From Hortaea werneckii (Eukaryota > Ascomycota > Dothideomycetes > Mycosphaerellales > Teratosphaeriaceae), in assembly GCA_037044905.1 (NCBI GenBank), contig JBAOKB010000147.1, positions 558,001-622,000 on the forward strand: 64,000 bases of DNA, read 5' to 3'. The notes beneath the pieces were generated by a model. That model saw only the letters and a program-made list of their open reading frames with translations, did not search any database and was not told where the DNA came from. Numbering within the stretch: position 1 is the stretch's first letter; each line of letters opens with the position of its first letter. Positions 1 through 12,138 of the stretch are shown here, one piece after another. A program made the translations under genes and the position numbers.

Positions 1-3000
1 TGGAAATATACCATAGTCCTGCGTCGAATTCAACATAGCGAAACTTCTTTGCTCCGAGATGGTGAAAAGTGGTGTCCCTTCTGTATGCCTGTATTGCAAC
101 TTTTCTCGGATAGGCACGCTATTTGCCAAGAATTGCAATGTCCTGGACATCTAAATCGCCTCCGGATGAATCAGACGTCAGCTGATATTGGTGTTGACCT
201 TTTGATACAGGTTCAGCATTGTAGGTGCTTGCTTCGCTCGAAAGTTCTGTCGGAGATCCATGGTGATCGAGGGCACTCGTAGGAGCTGTGCCACGACCGC
301 TTTGTAGCGCTGCCATCAAGTGATTGATCTTTGCCGCGGCTGAATGTAGTGGAACGGTGGGCTGCTCGGTCGCGCGCTCGGCTTTCGTTGATGGTACATG
401 TACTGAAAGGCTTATCTGTAGTTTGATGCCTACCTAGGCATGCTGCTTTGAGGTGAATTTGGGTTCGAGCATATGCGAATGCAAAGAAATTTGCCAAAGC
501 CTCTTGACTGGTAGGGACCAGGAATTGGGAAGCTTCATTACATACCATAGCATGGTTGGTCAGAAAGAACCTGGGGAAGTCCTGTGAACCTTCTGCATGG
601 TCATGGATTATACGACTGCGGTTAGGTGCGCTCCTTTCAGGTGCACTTGCGAATACGTTTTCAAAATGGAATCATCACGGAAGGAACTGCATATCATCTC
701 GGAAACAGGGCATGCGTTTGCTGCTGGCTCAAGCATGTCGTCCAGATTCCAGGCACTTTCAACCATGTTCTCGAGAGGCGAACGTGATATTTTGACTCGC
801 GAAACCTTCAGGCTTTATCAAGGAATGATCGGCTGGAATAATTGTGTCTTGCGGCGCAGATGGGCATTGTGCTATAGTGCGATCGTGATTGAGGACCTGT
901 CGACATGTACGGTATGCTTTCGTCGTGTCTTCGGTGATATGTAGGATGCAGACTGAGGCGTGATCTCTTCCTTCTCACTCATAGCCTGCAAGGAGTTGAG
1001 CTGGGGCTGCAGCACTCATAGGATGCCGGAGATTCCCTTGCCCCCTTCATCTTGTCGCCGATCCGGAAGTAAGTGGAGGCAGCTGCAGACCAGAAGTCTC
1101 GGCGAAGGGACTCGTCACGTGAGAAGCGGAGGAGACTCGAAAGATTTCCACAAACGACGACATTTCTCTTTGGCCTCGATTGCTGAGAGGGGCTCTTGAC
1201 AAGTGAGACATCATGAAACGTCCAAGAAATGCGCTATCCATCCAAGGGAAATAGCATTGCCTCGATTGCCTCCGGAAGTATTATTCAGGGCCCGAGCTGT
1301 AGGCCAACGGCGTGAGGATGGCGTGCATGAACAGTGCGACAAGTTTGGCTGGCTGGCTGGCTGATGGGTCTCGCGGGCGGTGCTGCGGCCGATCGTGGTT
1401 TGCCACGCGCGCTAAGCGAGCGACTTCACCACGTCGGCAATTCGAACGCTAAAACATGGTACAGTACTTTACATGGGGACAGCCATTCTCTGACTAATGC
1501 AAAATTCCACCAAGCAAGCCCGTGACCGGCAAAGGCATAGAGCGTGGTGCGATGGGGTGGACTGAGCATATTGCCTCCAGCCCATAAGCTCACGCTCATC
1601 ATTGGCGATAGCTGAGCCTTGCTTTTGTGGAAGTGCCAGATCGCGTCCCTTTTCCTGTTCAAGGCAATTTTCTGCGAGACGGCTCCGATTCGACAGGAAG
1701 ACGCCATGCCACACTCAGTGTCAAAAGAGTGCCAAGAATTGTAATCATGGAGCACTGGATCCAGCATTACTTGCGAAAAACATGCCTTCAACCGTACTCA
1801 ATGCGAGCCCCACGTGATGGCTTCCCTCACAACGGTTGCGTGTTTCACATTTCCGGGGCACATGTACATTATGTATTTGCCGCTGCTCACAACCTCGAGA
1901 ACCCCGAAGGATTTCAATTCCTTGCGAACGTCAGCGCATGGGTAACAGGGGCGCCTTTGCACTGCCGCGGAATGGCGCCCTGGGACGCGGAGCCGAAATT
2001 ATATGAAGGGGCCTAGAAGACTGCCCTTCACGGACACGCCCGCAGCGATGGCAAGCCCTGGGCTTCCGCGTGGTTGCCACACTTGCACAGACATCCCTCT
2101 GCACGTGGCCGCCGCAGAAACGTGCCTGCGCTAGAAGCCGCGAAGAATGAAGCCACTGATGACCACGAATGCCGGGTCTTGAGGGAGCAAGAACGCATTG
2201 CAATTGTTTAGAGCTCATCACTGCTTGTTATCGTGTCGGCAGATGCTAGGTCACCCAGCCATTGTAGCCATTTGGATTTAAGTTCCAGCTACTGTGACTA
2301 AATGACACGGACACTATGGGACCAGGTTCCACCATTGAAGTGATCTCGACGACTAGGCAACTTCTAACACTGTTCCTGTAGGATGCGGCACAAAGTTCAG
2401 CGGTAGTTTCGAGCGAGCGGATATGCGCGCTGCCGATGAGAATGGACGTCCCCGGTTTGGCAGCTATGAACCAGATACATAACCGTGGCGCTACAAACCT
2501 GTGAGCTGTCTGGAGGTGTCATGTAGTAGTGGCTGCTGCGTAGCGGTAGTGGAACATATATTTGTTCAAGCGCACTGGAGGCGTTGGGTATGAATACATG
2601 AAACGTTGTCGGGCGCAACGCCGTTACCCTATGCCTCAAGTACGCCGCCAGACCCATCGAGCTGGCTGCAGAAGATTTTCTCACTCAACGGTAGCACACA
2701 TGTCTTCGAGGCACACTCAAAAGGTCTCGCTATCGCCCAGTGTAACTACGATGCCGATTGCTGGTCCTGCGCTAACGATGGGGCTGTCTGATGCCCAGGT
2801 CCTGAAATACTGTCAGGATCGCTACATGGATTCATATCGCTTGGAGCTAACTTCGGCGGTCCGCAAGAGCTAGTACTTGGTCGCGTAATGCGCAACTGAT
2901 GCTGGAAGAACTTTTCAACCAGCTCTCCTGCCTATCGAAGTACCTGACCAGCACTCGAAACGTCTTTTGCGTCTGGAGTTTCCAAAATCCAAGGTTGCAA

Positions 3001-3087
3001 AACAACCCTGTGACGTTTTGAGTTTGGGCGGCTCGCGAAGCATACAACGTCCCGCGATCCGCAGCGATATCCGGCCGTTGGCTTTCG
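1..3087. other. gene-poor stretch, no supported gene
   Basis: Several open frames of 60-130 codons exist on both strands. None shows a recognisable domain, a convincing splice pattern or an ATG with a long downstream frame. A frame at 2606-2791 reads rather protein-like but opens with TTG and has no partner exon that I could find. A remote or decayed gene may be missed here. Confidence 0.5.
1347..1362 (+). repeat. short GGCT tetranucleotide repeat
   Basis: Four perfect GGCT units stand in tandem inside the gene-poor left end. It is a short simple repeat with no visible association to a gene. Confidence 0.8.
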
Positions 3088-3737
3088 ATGGCCCCACCAT
3101 GTGCTGCATTGGCTCAGAGCGAGTCCAAGGCACGATTCTTCGAGAGATTGGGTTTGCGAGATGATGATCAGAACCACCGCAGCATCTACACGATGATGAA
3201 GGTAAGGAATAGTGCAACATCAAACGATCTCTCTGCTAAACTCGGCGCACAGGAAGAGGCTGTGGAAGGCCGAAGACGATTGACTGAGGACAAGGAGGCT
3301 CTCCTGCCCGAGCTTCGAAACACTGGATTGGAGCCGCCTTACAGCCATGCACATGTGACGGAGACGGCCATCCATCGAGAGATCTTACGTATCTACCAGC
3401 GCGCTCGGCCAGAAACCCGGCAAGTGTATGACCTAGGACGAGACCTGGAGCGCGTGGAGGAAGAGAACTGGGTGATCAGATGGATGCTCTGGCACGTCTT
3501 CCGGTATCGAGACAACCGCAACAGAAACCGGAAAGGCCTAGGAAGCAACGCAAATTCTCCCGATCACGACGATTATGGCGACGATGACAGCTCGCCCGCC
3601 CCTTCTGCGACCAGAAATACACCCAGTAAGTCTGTATCGTCCTACCAGCAGCGAATATCGATGGACTAACGTTTCGCACAGACGCGACCGTAACACGTGG
3701 CCCAAGTAGATATTGGGATCCAGTACGGGACAGATAA
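3088..3737 (+). CDS. small spliced protein of unknown function
   Basis: I do not recognise this family. Two introns are proposed: 3202-3252 (51 nt, GTAAGG to CACAG, with a GCTAAAC branch-like site) and 3626-3681 (56 nt, GTAAGT to CACAG, with a CTAAC branch site). Splicing gives about 180 residues ending at the TAA at 3735-3737. The first intron is a multiple of three, so its retention would leave the frame open. The middle of the protein is charged and helical-looking, with a conserved-looking Trp-rich stretch (NWVIRWMLWHVF). The C-terminal part is low complexity and rich in Asn, Asp and Ser. No signal peptide is evident. The ATG at 3088 is the first good start in frame, but an upstream exon cannot be excluded. 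The two well-formed introns are the main argument that this is a real gene. Confidence 0.6.
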
Positions 3738-4940
3738 TCAGCCACTTGACGCATGCGATGATGAGAATCCTGCTCTCCACAGGCAACCAGTATGCAATCA
3801 AAGGCGCTCATCTTGAGCTGACTTCAGGCCCGAACGCCAGCGTGGAGCTCCGTTCCTGATGACAAAACGGCCGGTCAGAGTCCGCCAGGCCACCACTCCT
3901 GCGAAAAGCTCCCACAGTCTGGCTTGGCTGAGTCGTGGGCTTCGCCTGACATGCCCTCGGCATCAGAGGCAGCGAAGTCATGAGACCAACCCGCAAAAGC
4001 ATTAGCGACCAGTGCTGATAGCTGTCATCGCGCTACCCTGACTCATAGCGTGGACAGGCTATCGGAGCTTTCCTTCCTTCTGGTGGCATGCGGAGCCGGC
4101 GGCAGTGGAATAAAGGCCTTAATTCCACAACGGATCCTGGAATTTTGACGGCTCCTTTAGCGGTTGGCTTGTCCACAGAAAGACGACCGGGGTACGGGCT
4201 GTGGGCGGAGGAGGTGCTTGTGCTGATACGTCAGGGCAGGTGGCCGCCATCGAAACCGCCATGCAACCCCGGTCCTTTGCTGGGATGCTGGGGTTACGCG
4301 TACAAAAGAAGGCCGTGCTGTGTCGCGCACGTGACTTCATAATCGCGCGCAATCCGAATCAGATCCGAATCATCTTATTCTCCCACTTAATAGTCGGTAT
4401 ATACGTCGGATACACATGTAATTTTTACATTGCGCCTTGTGCTTTGAGAAGTTCTGTTGAAAGGTGAGGTCAATTTTTCGCACGCGAGAGTGGATCTGGT
4501 ACCACCGAGGCCGGAGCTGTGGCCGGCCCTAAAGCCGCTCCTCACTCGCCGGAATTCTCCGAATCTTCTGTGCGGGCGCCTTCTTTCATCAAGACAACCC
4601 ATGGACCTCTCCTGAACCCCTGACTTGAAGTGGTCACAAGCCGGACGCCCATTGCATTGGAGCGTTCGAAGTTCTGTGTGATTGGCAGAGCTCCATACTC
4701 TGTCATCTCCTATACCAAGAGCTTCCGTAGTCGTACACTCAGCTGCAAGCAAGAGTAGCACATGCGCCTGTACATTATGTAGGCCCAAGCCGAACAAGCA
4801 GGTCCAAAGCAGTAGTTGACGCAAAGTATGCTATGTCAGAAAGCAAGCTGCTTCTACAAGGTATCTAGACATAATCCAAAGAATGGATTGTACATTGAAG
4901 CAAGATGACATCTAGTGCGAAAACGGTGCCCTCGATACGC
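3738..4940. other. intergenic, no supported gene
   Basis: Nothing convincing was found. A minus-strand frame at 4387-4824 begins with a hydrophobic signal-like segment but opens on TTG, has no recognisable domain and was not accepted. Confidence 0.5.
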
Positions 4941-6598
4941 CTATTTCTTCGAGAAGAGATCTCTCCAGAACTCTTTGAAACCATACTGAGGTTTCTGCTC
5001 ATCATACACATGGGCAGCGCGATCCATGCCAAACTTATCCATCACCCCGCCTGGCTTGTGGCCGATTGACTCCACGCCTTTGATCTTGGGCGCCAGGGCT
5101 CGCTCGCGTATAGCGTCGGCCACGGTCGGTGCGACATCAGCATAGCAGGCCTGCAGCTCTCGCTCAAGAGTGAAGTATGGCTTCTTGGCGAGGACAGGCG
5201 CCATCAAATTGTAGGACCGGGTCATGCTGTTGAGGTTCTCGATTGCTGTGCGGAGATATGAACCTTCGGTCTGCTCCCACTCCGGGTCACGATATGGCGG
5301 GACTGATGGAGCCCGTAACGTCGGTTCAGCTGCAGGTGGTGAAGCTTCCGGCTGCTCGGCTGAGACTGTGACTTGCTCTTCGGGAGCCTTTAACGTGCCA
5401 TCATCCGCGACTTGTTGCTCCATGACCTTAATCTCCGTCTGCTGCTGCTGGTGTGATGGCGCACCGTCCGGTGCTGGCTTCATTTCACCTTCGAGAGTGA
5501 TCTGAGATACCTGCCCTTCGTCGTCGACCGCATGCATCTTCTCCACCTTGTTGGCTCTAGGATTGGCATGAGCTTCGGCGATAGAATACTCTTCAGCCAG
5601 CTTCATCTGCTTTTCTAGACCGCCGCCCTTGCTCGAGATCATCCGGGCAACGTGTCTTCGCCAATCGGTGCGTAGCCGACTACGGAACCTGGTTGCCGTA
5701 GACAGAAGCTCCTGTTGCTTCTCAATCCAAGGTGGCACAACTTCTTGTTTCTGGATCATTTTATTCATGAAATACTCTGTAGTGTTGATAAATGGGCTAC
5801 TGGCGTTGTAGTCCCGCTCTATTTGCTTTCCTCTGCCCTTGATATTCTTGAATTGCCCGCGAGCAATGGCATCCTCGATCCGTTCGTTCGCCAGAGATGT
5901 CAACCCCGCTATAGTTGCAGGCACTGCGGGAGTGCCTCCCTGAAAACGGTGCTTCATCTCCTTCCGTATCTTCTCTCTCTCCTCTTCTGGCATGTTGGGA
6001 TCCTTAGTCCACGCATAAGCCGACGTGCGATCTCGTGCATTCAGCAACTTTGTGCCAGGTCCTTCTTTCCGACTAGGTCTTCCGGTGTCGATCTTGGAGG
6101 GTGCTCTCAAGCTTGGTGCTTTGGGCGTTCCCCTCATCGGTTTGTGCGCATCAGTGAGCATTCGGAGTGTTGCATCTTCCAAACTCTCGGAGCCTGTCCA
6201 GGCCTTCGCGCCCGCTATGTCTCGTGTTGCTCTATCGGCATTGATTGGTAGTTAGCCTCCGCGAAAGCATTGGCATACTCGCTCTTGAAGCTTGCATTGG
6301 CAATCTTTGCTTCTAGTTCGTCTTTCAGGTCCTGCGAGAAGCCAGCCTCTTCTACAGCTTTTCTAGCGCTTCGGCACCCGATCTCGAGAGACTCCTCACT
6401 CATCTGTGCCAGCCGTCGAGAGAGAGCACCTTGCTCTTTGCTCTCGTTGTCCGTGACATCGCTGGTAGAGTCAGGTGGCGTCTCGGTGCGCGAAGCATAT
6501 CGACGACTGAGACCCCCGGTCCGGAGCTGATGTCGTTGCGCACTGGCTCGCAGACAGCGCGCACACAGATAAGACTGATTCCGTTGAATGCTCTGCAT
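4941..6598 (-). CDS. mitochondrial DUF1992 protein (DNAJC28-like, no J domain)
   Basis: The product is about 536 residues, from exons 6598-6279 and 6231-4941. The 47-nt intron 6232-6278 has GTATGC, a CTAAC branch site and GATAG, and joins the two frames exactly (GA|A). The N-terminus (MQSIQRNQSYLCARCLRAS) is basic, lacks acidic residues and looks like a mitochondrial presequence. Around residues 210-290 lies the DUF1992 block found in human DNAJC28, recognisable by IEDAIARGQFKN and GRGKQIERDYN followed by a PPWIEKQQEL-type helix. Human DNAJC28 carries a J domain before this block. No HPD motif is visible here, so the protein has the conserved domain without the J domain. The C-terminal third holds a Gln/Pro/Glu-rich linker and a second conserved-looking helical part. 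Biochemical function is not established; a mitochondrial role is inferred from the presequence. Family assignment is firm, the start slightly less so. Confidence 0.88.
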
Positions 6599-6949
6599 AC
6601 AGCTACGATAATAATGTACTATGTCGGAGGCGAAAACGAAAGAAGCGATGATGAGATGGACATGGTTTCCCGGGGAAAGTCCGTTAACTCCGAGAAGCTG
6701 CGGCTCTTTTCCCGACATGCAAAGTTCACCCGAGCCAAAGTGGAATTCAACTTGCTGCATCAGTAGAACATGCAGGTGAGAATACTATGTAGCCTCTTCT
6801 TCACCAACAAGACTTCACGCACTATGAAGTGCCCCTGAGCCAAACGTCTTGTGACCGGTTTAAATAAGAGGGATCGCAAGATTGAAGACTGGGTCTCTGC
6901 TTATGCTCCGCTCCACCACAGAAACGCAGCATTGAGGAGCGAGGGAAGT

Positions 6950-7425
6950 ATGAGTTGCACTAAACCATTGTACACACGCCCATATGCCTGTAATCCACTC
7001 AATGAAACTCCGAGCATAGTCGACGAAGCCACGCAAGCTGAAGCAGAAATGACGGCGACATTCGATGCACCGAAAGCGCAGGCACTCACGCAGGAGGCAA
7101 GTGTATGCATTGTGCAATCAATTGCCTCTCATCTCACTGTTATTCTGAACAGCTAAAAGTGGTTTGGCGATGGGCTGTTATCGGCCCTATCATTTTCGCC
7201 GGCTATCACTGCTTGTCTAGAGCATCAGTCGGAGCATACGCATCAGCCAGAGAAGATTTGGAAGTCATCTCAGACCTTCCTGCCAAAATCGAAAATGATC
7301 GCAAAGCTCGACTACGCCCGATTTTCCTAACACACGGCTACCTGCACACTACTTCCCAAGCGCCTTCACCAAGACTGGGTAGTATCGATGGCGCCGATCG
7401 AAGAGGTCACTTATCTGAAAGCTGA
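6950..7425 (+). CDS. possible small single-pass membrane protein
   Basis: This is a tentative gene. The ATG at 6950 opens 51 codons ending at a GTATGC donor (7103). A 50-nt intron to the CAG at 7152 joins in phase 0 to a second exon ending with TGA at 7423-7425, giving about 141 residues. The second exon starts with a hydrophobic segment (VVWRWAVIGPIIFAGY) that could span a membrane once, followed by a polar tail. No family is recognised. The splice signals are acceptable but the branch site is weak. The gene lies between the DUF1992 gene and the MFS transporter. It could be noise; transcript evidence would decide. Confidence 0.3.
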
Positions 7426-8249
7426 TGCATCAAGTTCTAGCCCTAGACGCAAGCCAGTCAGATCTGCATGAAGGTCCCATCGCACCACGGTCTTGCGAGA
7501 ACCTTGACAGAATGGACCATTCATCCGATTCACTCCTGCCTTATTGACCCACCAACGCCATCCACATAGCGATCGCGGAAGGGGTTTCCGGCAGTTGATC
7601 CTGTACTGTTCCACGTACTCGGCGGATGAGTGCAGTTAGGCGAATCCTCACCAAAAGCTTGTGCTTCCTTCATTCACGCCGTGGTGCCCGGCTGACGCGT
7701 GCATTGCCGAGCGACGGATGTTCTGACTCCAGGCTACTCACTCTGAACAGTTTATACAGATTTCGTGGAGAAACGCACATAACCCACTGCTTGGACAGCT
7801 CTGCACGGATTTTCTAAGTCTCACAAGGCTCGATAACAATTTCCTGAAGCTCTACTTCCGGCGACTCTTCTCTTGTGGTGTGATATCGCTAGCAACGTGA
7901 TCACTACCGGCAAGGTTTTATGCGTTCAGCATATTCATCAGGCGCCGAAGTACTGTATCTCGCGCCTTGGTCGAGCAGTCATGGCTAAGGGTTTTTCTAT
8001 CAGCTGGGCTTGGGTTCCGTGTGGACGGAGCTCTGTGGCGCTTTCCAGCCCTGGAACCCCCACAATCTTTCCGCCTGCTTCAAGCGCAGCCATTTGCGGG
8101 GTCCCCAGATACCCTGCCCTTAAGATCTCAACTTGGTTTAAGTCCCTGTCACTTGCTCTGCGTCGTTACGAGTCGCTTGTGTCTACTCCTTGCTCCTGCC
8201 AGACCTCATTCCCTTTTTGTCTCATCAATACAAGTACACAAAAGGCAGA
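7426..8249. other. intergenic, upstream of MFS transporter
   Basis: No gene supported. Open frames here lack recognisable domains and overlap the likely promoter and 5' UTR of the transporter starting at 8250. Confidence 0.5.
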
Positions 8250-10106
8250 ATGTCTGGATGGAAATACGCCTTCTCGCTCACGAAAGAGCAAGTTGCTGAA
8301 GCGGAGCCCCCAGGGACTGTCCGGCTCATTGGTAAGATTCACTGTCCTATTGCACCGTTGCTTTGGCTAAGTACAATGTAGAACATGATCTCATCCGGAC
8401 GAGGTCAGGTCGGAACCAGCAAGAGGACCACGTTCAACTCCTCCCTCCACCAACGCGAAACGCTCGCGATCCCTTAAATGTATGCAATCGACATCCTACG
8501 GTCCGTCCCATGTACTTACCGCTTTCTTGTTACCAGTGGCCACTATGGCGAAAATACTGCGTCCTCTTAACCATGGCTCTCTACGGTTTCGTCGCCAACT
8601 TTGCCGCCTCCATCGTTGCTCCCGCCATCCCCATCATGATGTTCCAGATGGTGCCTCCACATTCCCCGCCCGTCTCCACCAGCAAGCTCACCAAGCTCGT
8701 TGCCGTCAACGTCCTCATGATGGGTGTCTCTAACATCTTCTGGGTCCCACTGGCAAACACTTTCGGGCGTCGACCGGTCCTCATCGCGTCGATGCTACTG
8801 GCCACAGCGTTCTCCATCTGGGCAGGAGTCGCTGATAGCTTTGGCAGCCTGCTCGCCGCTCGTGTCATGCAAGGACTGGGCTACGCCCCGGCTGACACGA
8901 TCGCACCCGACGTCGCTGCTGAAGTGTTCTTCATCCACGAGCGAGGACGAGCGATCGCAATCTACACCCTCCTGCTCGCCCTCGGTCCCACAGTCGGCGG
9001 AATCTGCGGAGGCTACATCGCCGGAAACCTCGGCTACCGCTACATCTTCTACATTTCGGCCGCGTTGCTAGGATTCGTTCTTCTCTGCCAGATCTTCCTC
9101 GTTCCCGAGACCTTGTTCGATCGGCAAAGACATCTCGTTGAGGAACAGCACCCTGTGGTGTCTGGTGAAGGAAGCTTGAGCGATGAGAAAGCGAACGTCC
9201 AGATGATCGAGCGCACGATGCCGGGCGAGAAGCAAACTTTGTCATTCGGGCAGAGTCTCAAGGTGGGAACTTACCAGGGTAGCTTTTTGAAGCATCTTCT
9301 TGATCCCTGGCGCTCGCTAGCCTTTCCAGGTGTATGGGTCGTTCTGCTGCACTATGGCGGTCTTCTTGGAGGGTTGGTCACCATTTCCACCATCGGACCA
9401 CAGCTGCTCGCTCAGCCACCTTATCTCTGGGGTAACGATGTCGGCCTCGTAAGTAGACCAAACTGATTTCAGCTCTCTATCCAAGCCGCAAAAGTCTGAC
9501 TGTAACCCTTAGATCGGTCTCGGTGCCTTCGTTGGTACCATCTTAGGTGGCGCTTCAACGTACTTCCTCGCCGACTTCTGGATGAAGCGAGCCGCGAAGA
9601 AAATCAGCAATGGCCTCGCAGAGCCAGAGACTCGTCTCCCCGTCATGTTTCTGGCTTTATTCCTCGCTTTCACGGGGATGTGGACATTTGGATTCTCGGC
9701 CGCCAATCCCTCGCCCCATGCCTGGGCGGGAATGGTAGTTGGCTACGGCATGGTAGGCTTCGGCATCACGCAGATTCCATCAATCGGGTTCAACTATGTG
9801 AGTTCCCTGCCCCATAGAAAGCATCCGTCGGACAGGAGCGCTGACTGTCAGTCTCAGATCATTGATTCCTACAACGCCATCAGCTCGGACTGCTTCGTGA
9901 TGACGACCATCTCGCGATCCGTCGTCAGCTTTGCCTGGACGTTCTTCGTCGCGGACTGGGTTGCCGCCGACGGGGCTGCAATGCCTTTCGGCATCTTCGG
10001 CATGATCATGGCCATCTTTGCGCTGCTGACGATTCCGCTCTGGCTGTTTGGCAAGCGGATGCGGATCGCGACTGCTGGTTATTTGCCAAAGCATTCGAAC
10101 CATTAG
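8250..10106 (+). CDS. MFS transporter (DHA1-like drug/multidrug antiporter)
   Basis: Five exons encode about 541 residues: 8250-8331, 8382-8479, 8537-9448, 9513-9797 and 9858-10106. All four introns (50, 57, 64 and 60 nt) have GT/AG ends and keep the frame. The first 70 residues are cytosolic and polar. Transmembrane segments start near WPLWRKYCVLLTMALYGF. The loop between TM2 and TM3 carries the MFS signature as NTFGRRPVLIAS, and RVMQGLGYAPADTIAPD corresponds to the TM4 motif. A hydrophilic central loop, roughly residues 280-330 (EEQHPVVSGEGSLSDEK and onward), separates the two six-helix halves. The family exports or imports small molecules by proton coupling at the plasma membrane; the substrate cannot be read from sequence. 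It lies tail to tail with a P450, with an aldo/keto reductase beyond, which suggests a shared metabolic setting without proving it. Confidence 0.93.
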
Positions 10107-10469
10107 TGTGATATGGCCTTGATGATGAACCATCATGTTGAAATGACGTGTAGCGAATGACCCATTGTATCCAATCAGAGTTCCAGATCACTATGACTGT
10201 TGTCTGCTTCTCTGTCCTCTTGTTGAAGTCGTCTTCTCGGGATTCGATGACCCTACAATCACTGCTTGCTGCGACTGCGGTCTCGGACTGCTCTAGCGTC
10301 CAGAGCGATGGTAAACGGTTGAGAAGCATCTTTGCAAGGCAACACTGTAGACCAGCCAGCCACTCTCAGGCCCAATAATTCGTGTGAATTCAAGGCAGAA
10401 AGACTTATTTACTTGCGAGGAGATCTGAAGGGGGGAGAAAAAAGGGGGGAAGAAAGTTCCCAGAACCTC
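10107..10469. other. convergent 3' intergenic spacer
   Basis: The spacer of 363 bp between the MFS stop codon and the P450 stop codon on the opposite strand holds no gene. It should contain both 3' UTRs and terminators. A purine-rich GGGGGAGAAAAAAGG stretch lies near 10431-10449. Confidence 0.6.
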
Positions 10470-12138
10470 TCACCCCGTCAGCACAACCTCACACCTATGT
10501 CCCGCCGGCGCGATCAGGAAATAATTCTCTTGCTCCATGCACTCCGCCGTACAACTGGACGACAACACAACGCCCTTGCTAATCTCGCGGGAAAAGCCTG
10601 CAGCAGCTAGGCGCAGTTCCATGTAAGCGAGATGGATGCCGAGACATGTCCTACTGCCTGCGCCGAAGGGCGAGAAGACGGCTTTGGCGGTGTCGGCGAG
10701 ACGGTATTGGCTGGTTTCGTCGTACCATCGTTCGGGGAGGAAGCTGTGGAAAATCAACTGCTGTCGGGAAACGTTTTGGAAATGGAATAGAGGAGAGTTA
10801 TGGGTTGACTACCTTTCGGGCTCGGGGGATATGTTGGGATCCCGGTGCAGACTGTAGCTCTGCGTCGTGGCTACTGTCCCGGGGGGTAGGTAGAAACCTC
10901 CTATGTCTGCTCCAGCGGGTGGGACAGCGCGTGGGAGCATTCCGGGCGCTGCGCCGTATAATCTCAGACTACGGCGGGTCAGGGCAAGTCAAGGAGCGAT
11001 TTAGAGATTTTGTGGATATGAACGTCTCTTCAATGACCCCGTTCAGGAGTGGCAAGGGTTCGAGATCGGCCTCTTTATATCCTTGCGGTAGCTTCTCGAC
11101 TTCGGCTTCTAGATCTTCCTTGATAGCTGGGTGTGACAAAACGGCCCAAACAAGATAAGTGAGCGAGACTGCCGTAGTATCAGTACCCGCTACGAGAAGG
11201 CCGGTGGCCTCGACTTGAACATCCAGATCCTGCAACTTTTCCCCTTTCTCTGCCTCGGCCATGATAGTTGCGAAGATATTCCTCCCGCCTTGCTGGCTTT
11301 TCATGTTGTTTACGGCGACCATGCCATGATTCATAAGATAGTCGTTATTACGGAACAATTCCTTCGCCGCTTGCAACGGAAGCATCTTGCCAATCGTTCG
11401 GACGAGTGGCAACTCAGCGCCAATTCCCTTGGCCTAGCAGAGTTCTGGTGAGAGTGCGGATGTACTCGTTCACCTCCCCGCTCTCGAGCGTGTGGAAGCA
11501 GTCGCCGAACATTAGAGTCGAACAGACGTCCGTCGCCATCAGAGTCCACCACTTGAGGACATCGACGATGCCTGCAGTCCGCAATTCGTCTTGCATCCTC
11601 GACAGCGCAAGGTCGACTTTCACTCTCACAGTACCCTCCCAGTGCTCTCGCAAGTGAGTTTTGCTAAAAGGTCTGGCAAACATTTTGCGGCGTGCAGCAT
11701 GGGCCCTCTGGTCCGTCATCGCGAAGACGCCTGGGCGGTCCACATCGACAAGGTGAAGGTACCATTCTGCTTTGGTGAAGCCGGAACCGATCCCATGGAT
11801 TTGCTTGAATCCCTTGGGATCATTGACCGCGATTTCCTTGGGAGAGATTCTAACGTAGGGTCCATATTTCTTATGCAAAGCGTGAACATAGTGAATTCGT
11901 CTGCCGCCGACCACAGCCAGCTTTAGTGGGAGGTTGGTCCATCGTGCGTACCATGGCCCTGGCACTTTGTTGAGTGGGTTTGTTAACCCCCGTCGGAGTA
12001 TTAGTCTATGATAGAATCGACGGAGGGATAATGAGAGATGTATAAACAGTCTGGAAGACTCACTCGAAGAATGACGACAGATGAAACCAAGCAGAGACAA
12101 GCAATTGCCCTCGCACCGTTCGTCAAGGTAAGCAGCAT
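10470..12138 (-). CDS. cytochrome P450 monooxygenase, frame disrupted
   Basis: The P450 is readable over its whole length. The N-terminal proline hinge is KVPGPWYARW, the I-helix AGTDTTAVS, the K-helix ETLR, followed by a FLPERW block and the heme-binding loop FSPFGAGSRTCLG with the axial Cys. Exons 11024-back to 12005, 10813-10968 and 10470-10743 are separated by introns 10969-11023 and 10744-10812; the first uses a weak GTTCAT donor, which the ETLR motif nevertheless requires. A 58-nt intron 12006-12063 is likely near the 5' end. Two problems appear. Around 11434 one extra base shifts the frame between EYIRTLTRTLL and AKGIGAELPLV, which belong to one continuous segment in related P450s. The membrane anchor (possible ATG at 12138) also does not join in frame. 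It resembles pisatin-demethylase-type fungal P450s; substrate unknown. It may be a recent pseudogene, or the base may be a sequencing error. Confidence 0.8.

Noticed and set aside
2606..2791. protein-like frame (SSWLQKIFSLNG)
   Set aside because: It starts on TTG, is short, and no acceptor or partner exon could be matched; left as noise.
4387..4824. minus-strand frame with a signal-peptide-like N-terminus
   Set aside because: It opens on TTG, has no ATG in the hydrophobic part, no domain and no splice partner.
11434..11473. 40-nt intron to explain the P450 frame change
   Set aside because: The frame would close, but it would delete a conserved helix and be shorter than any other intron here; kept only as an alternative.
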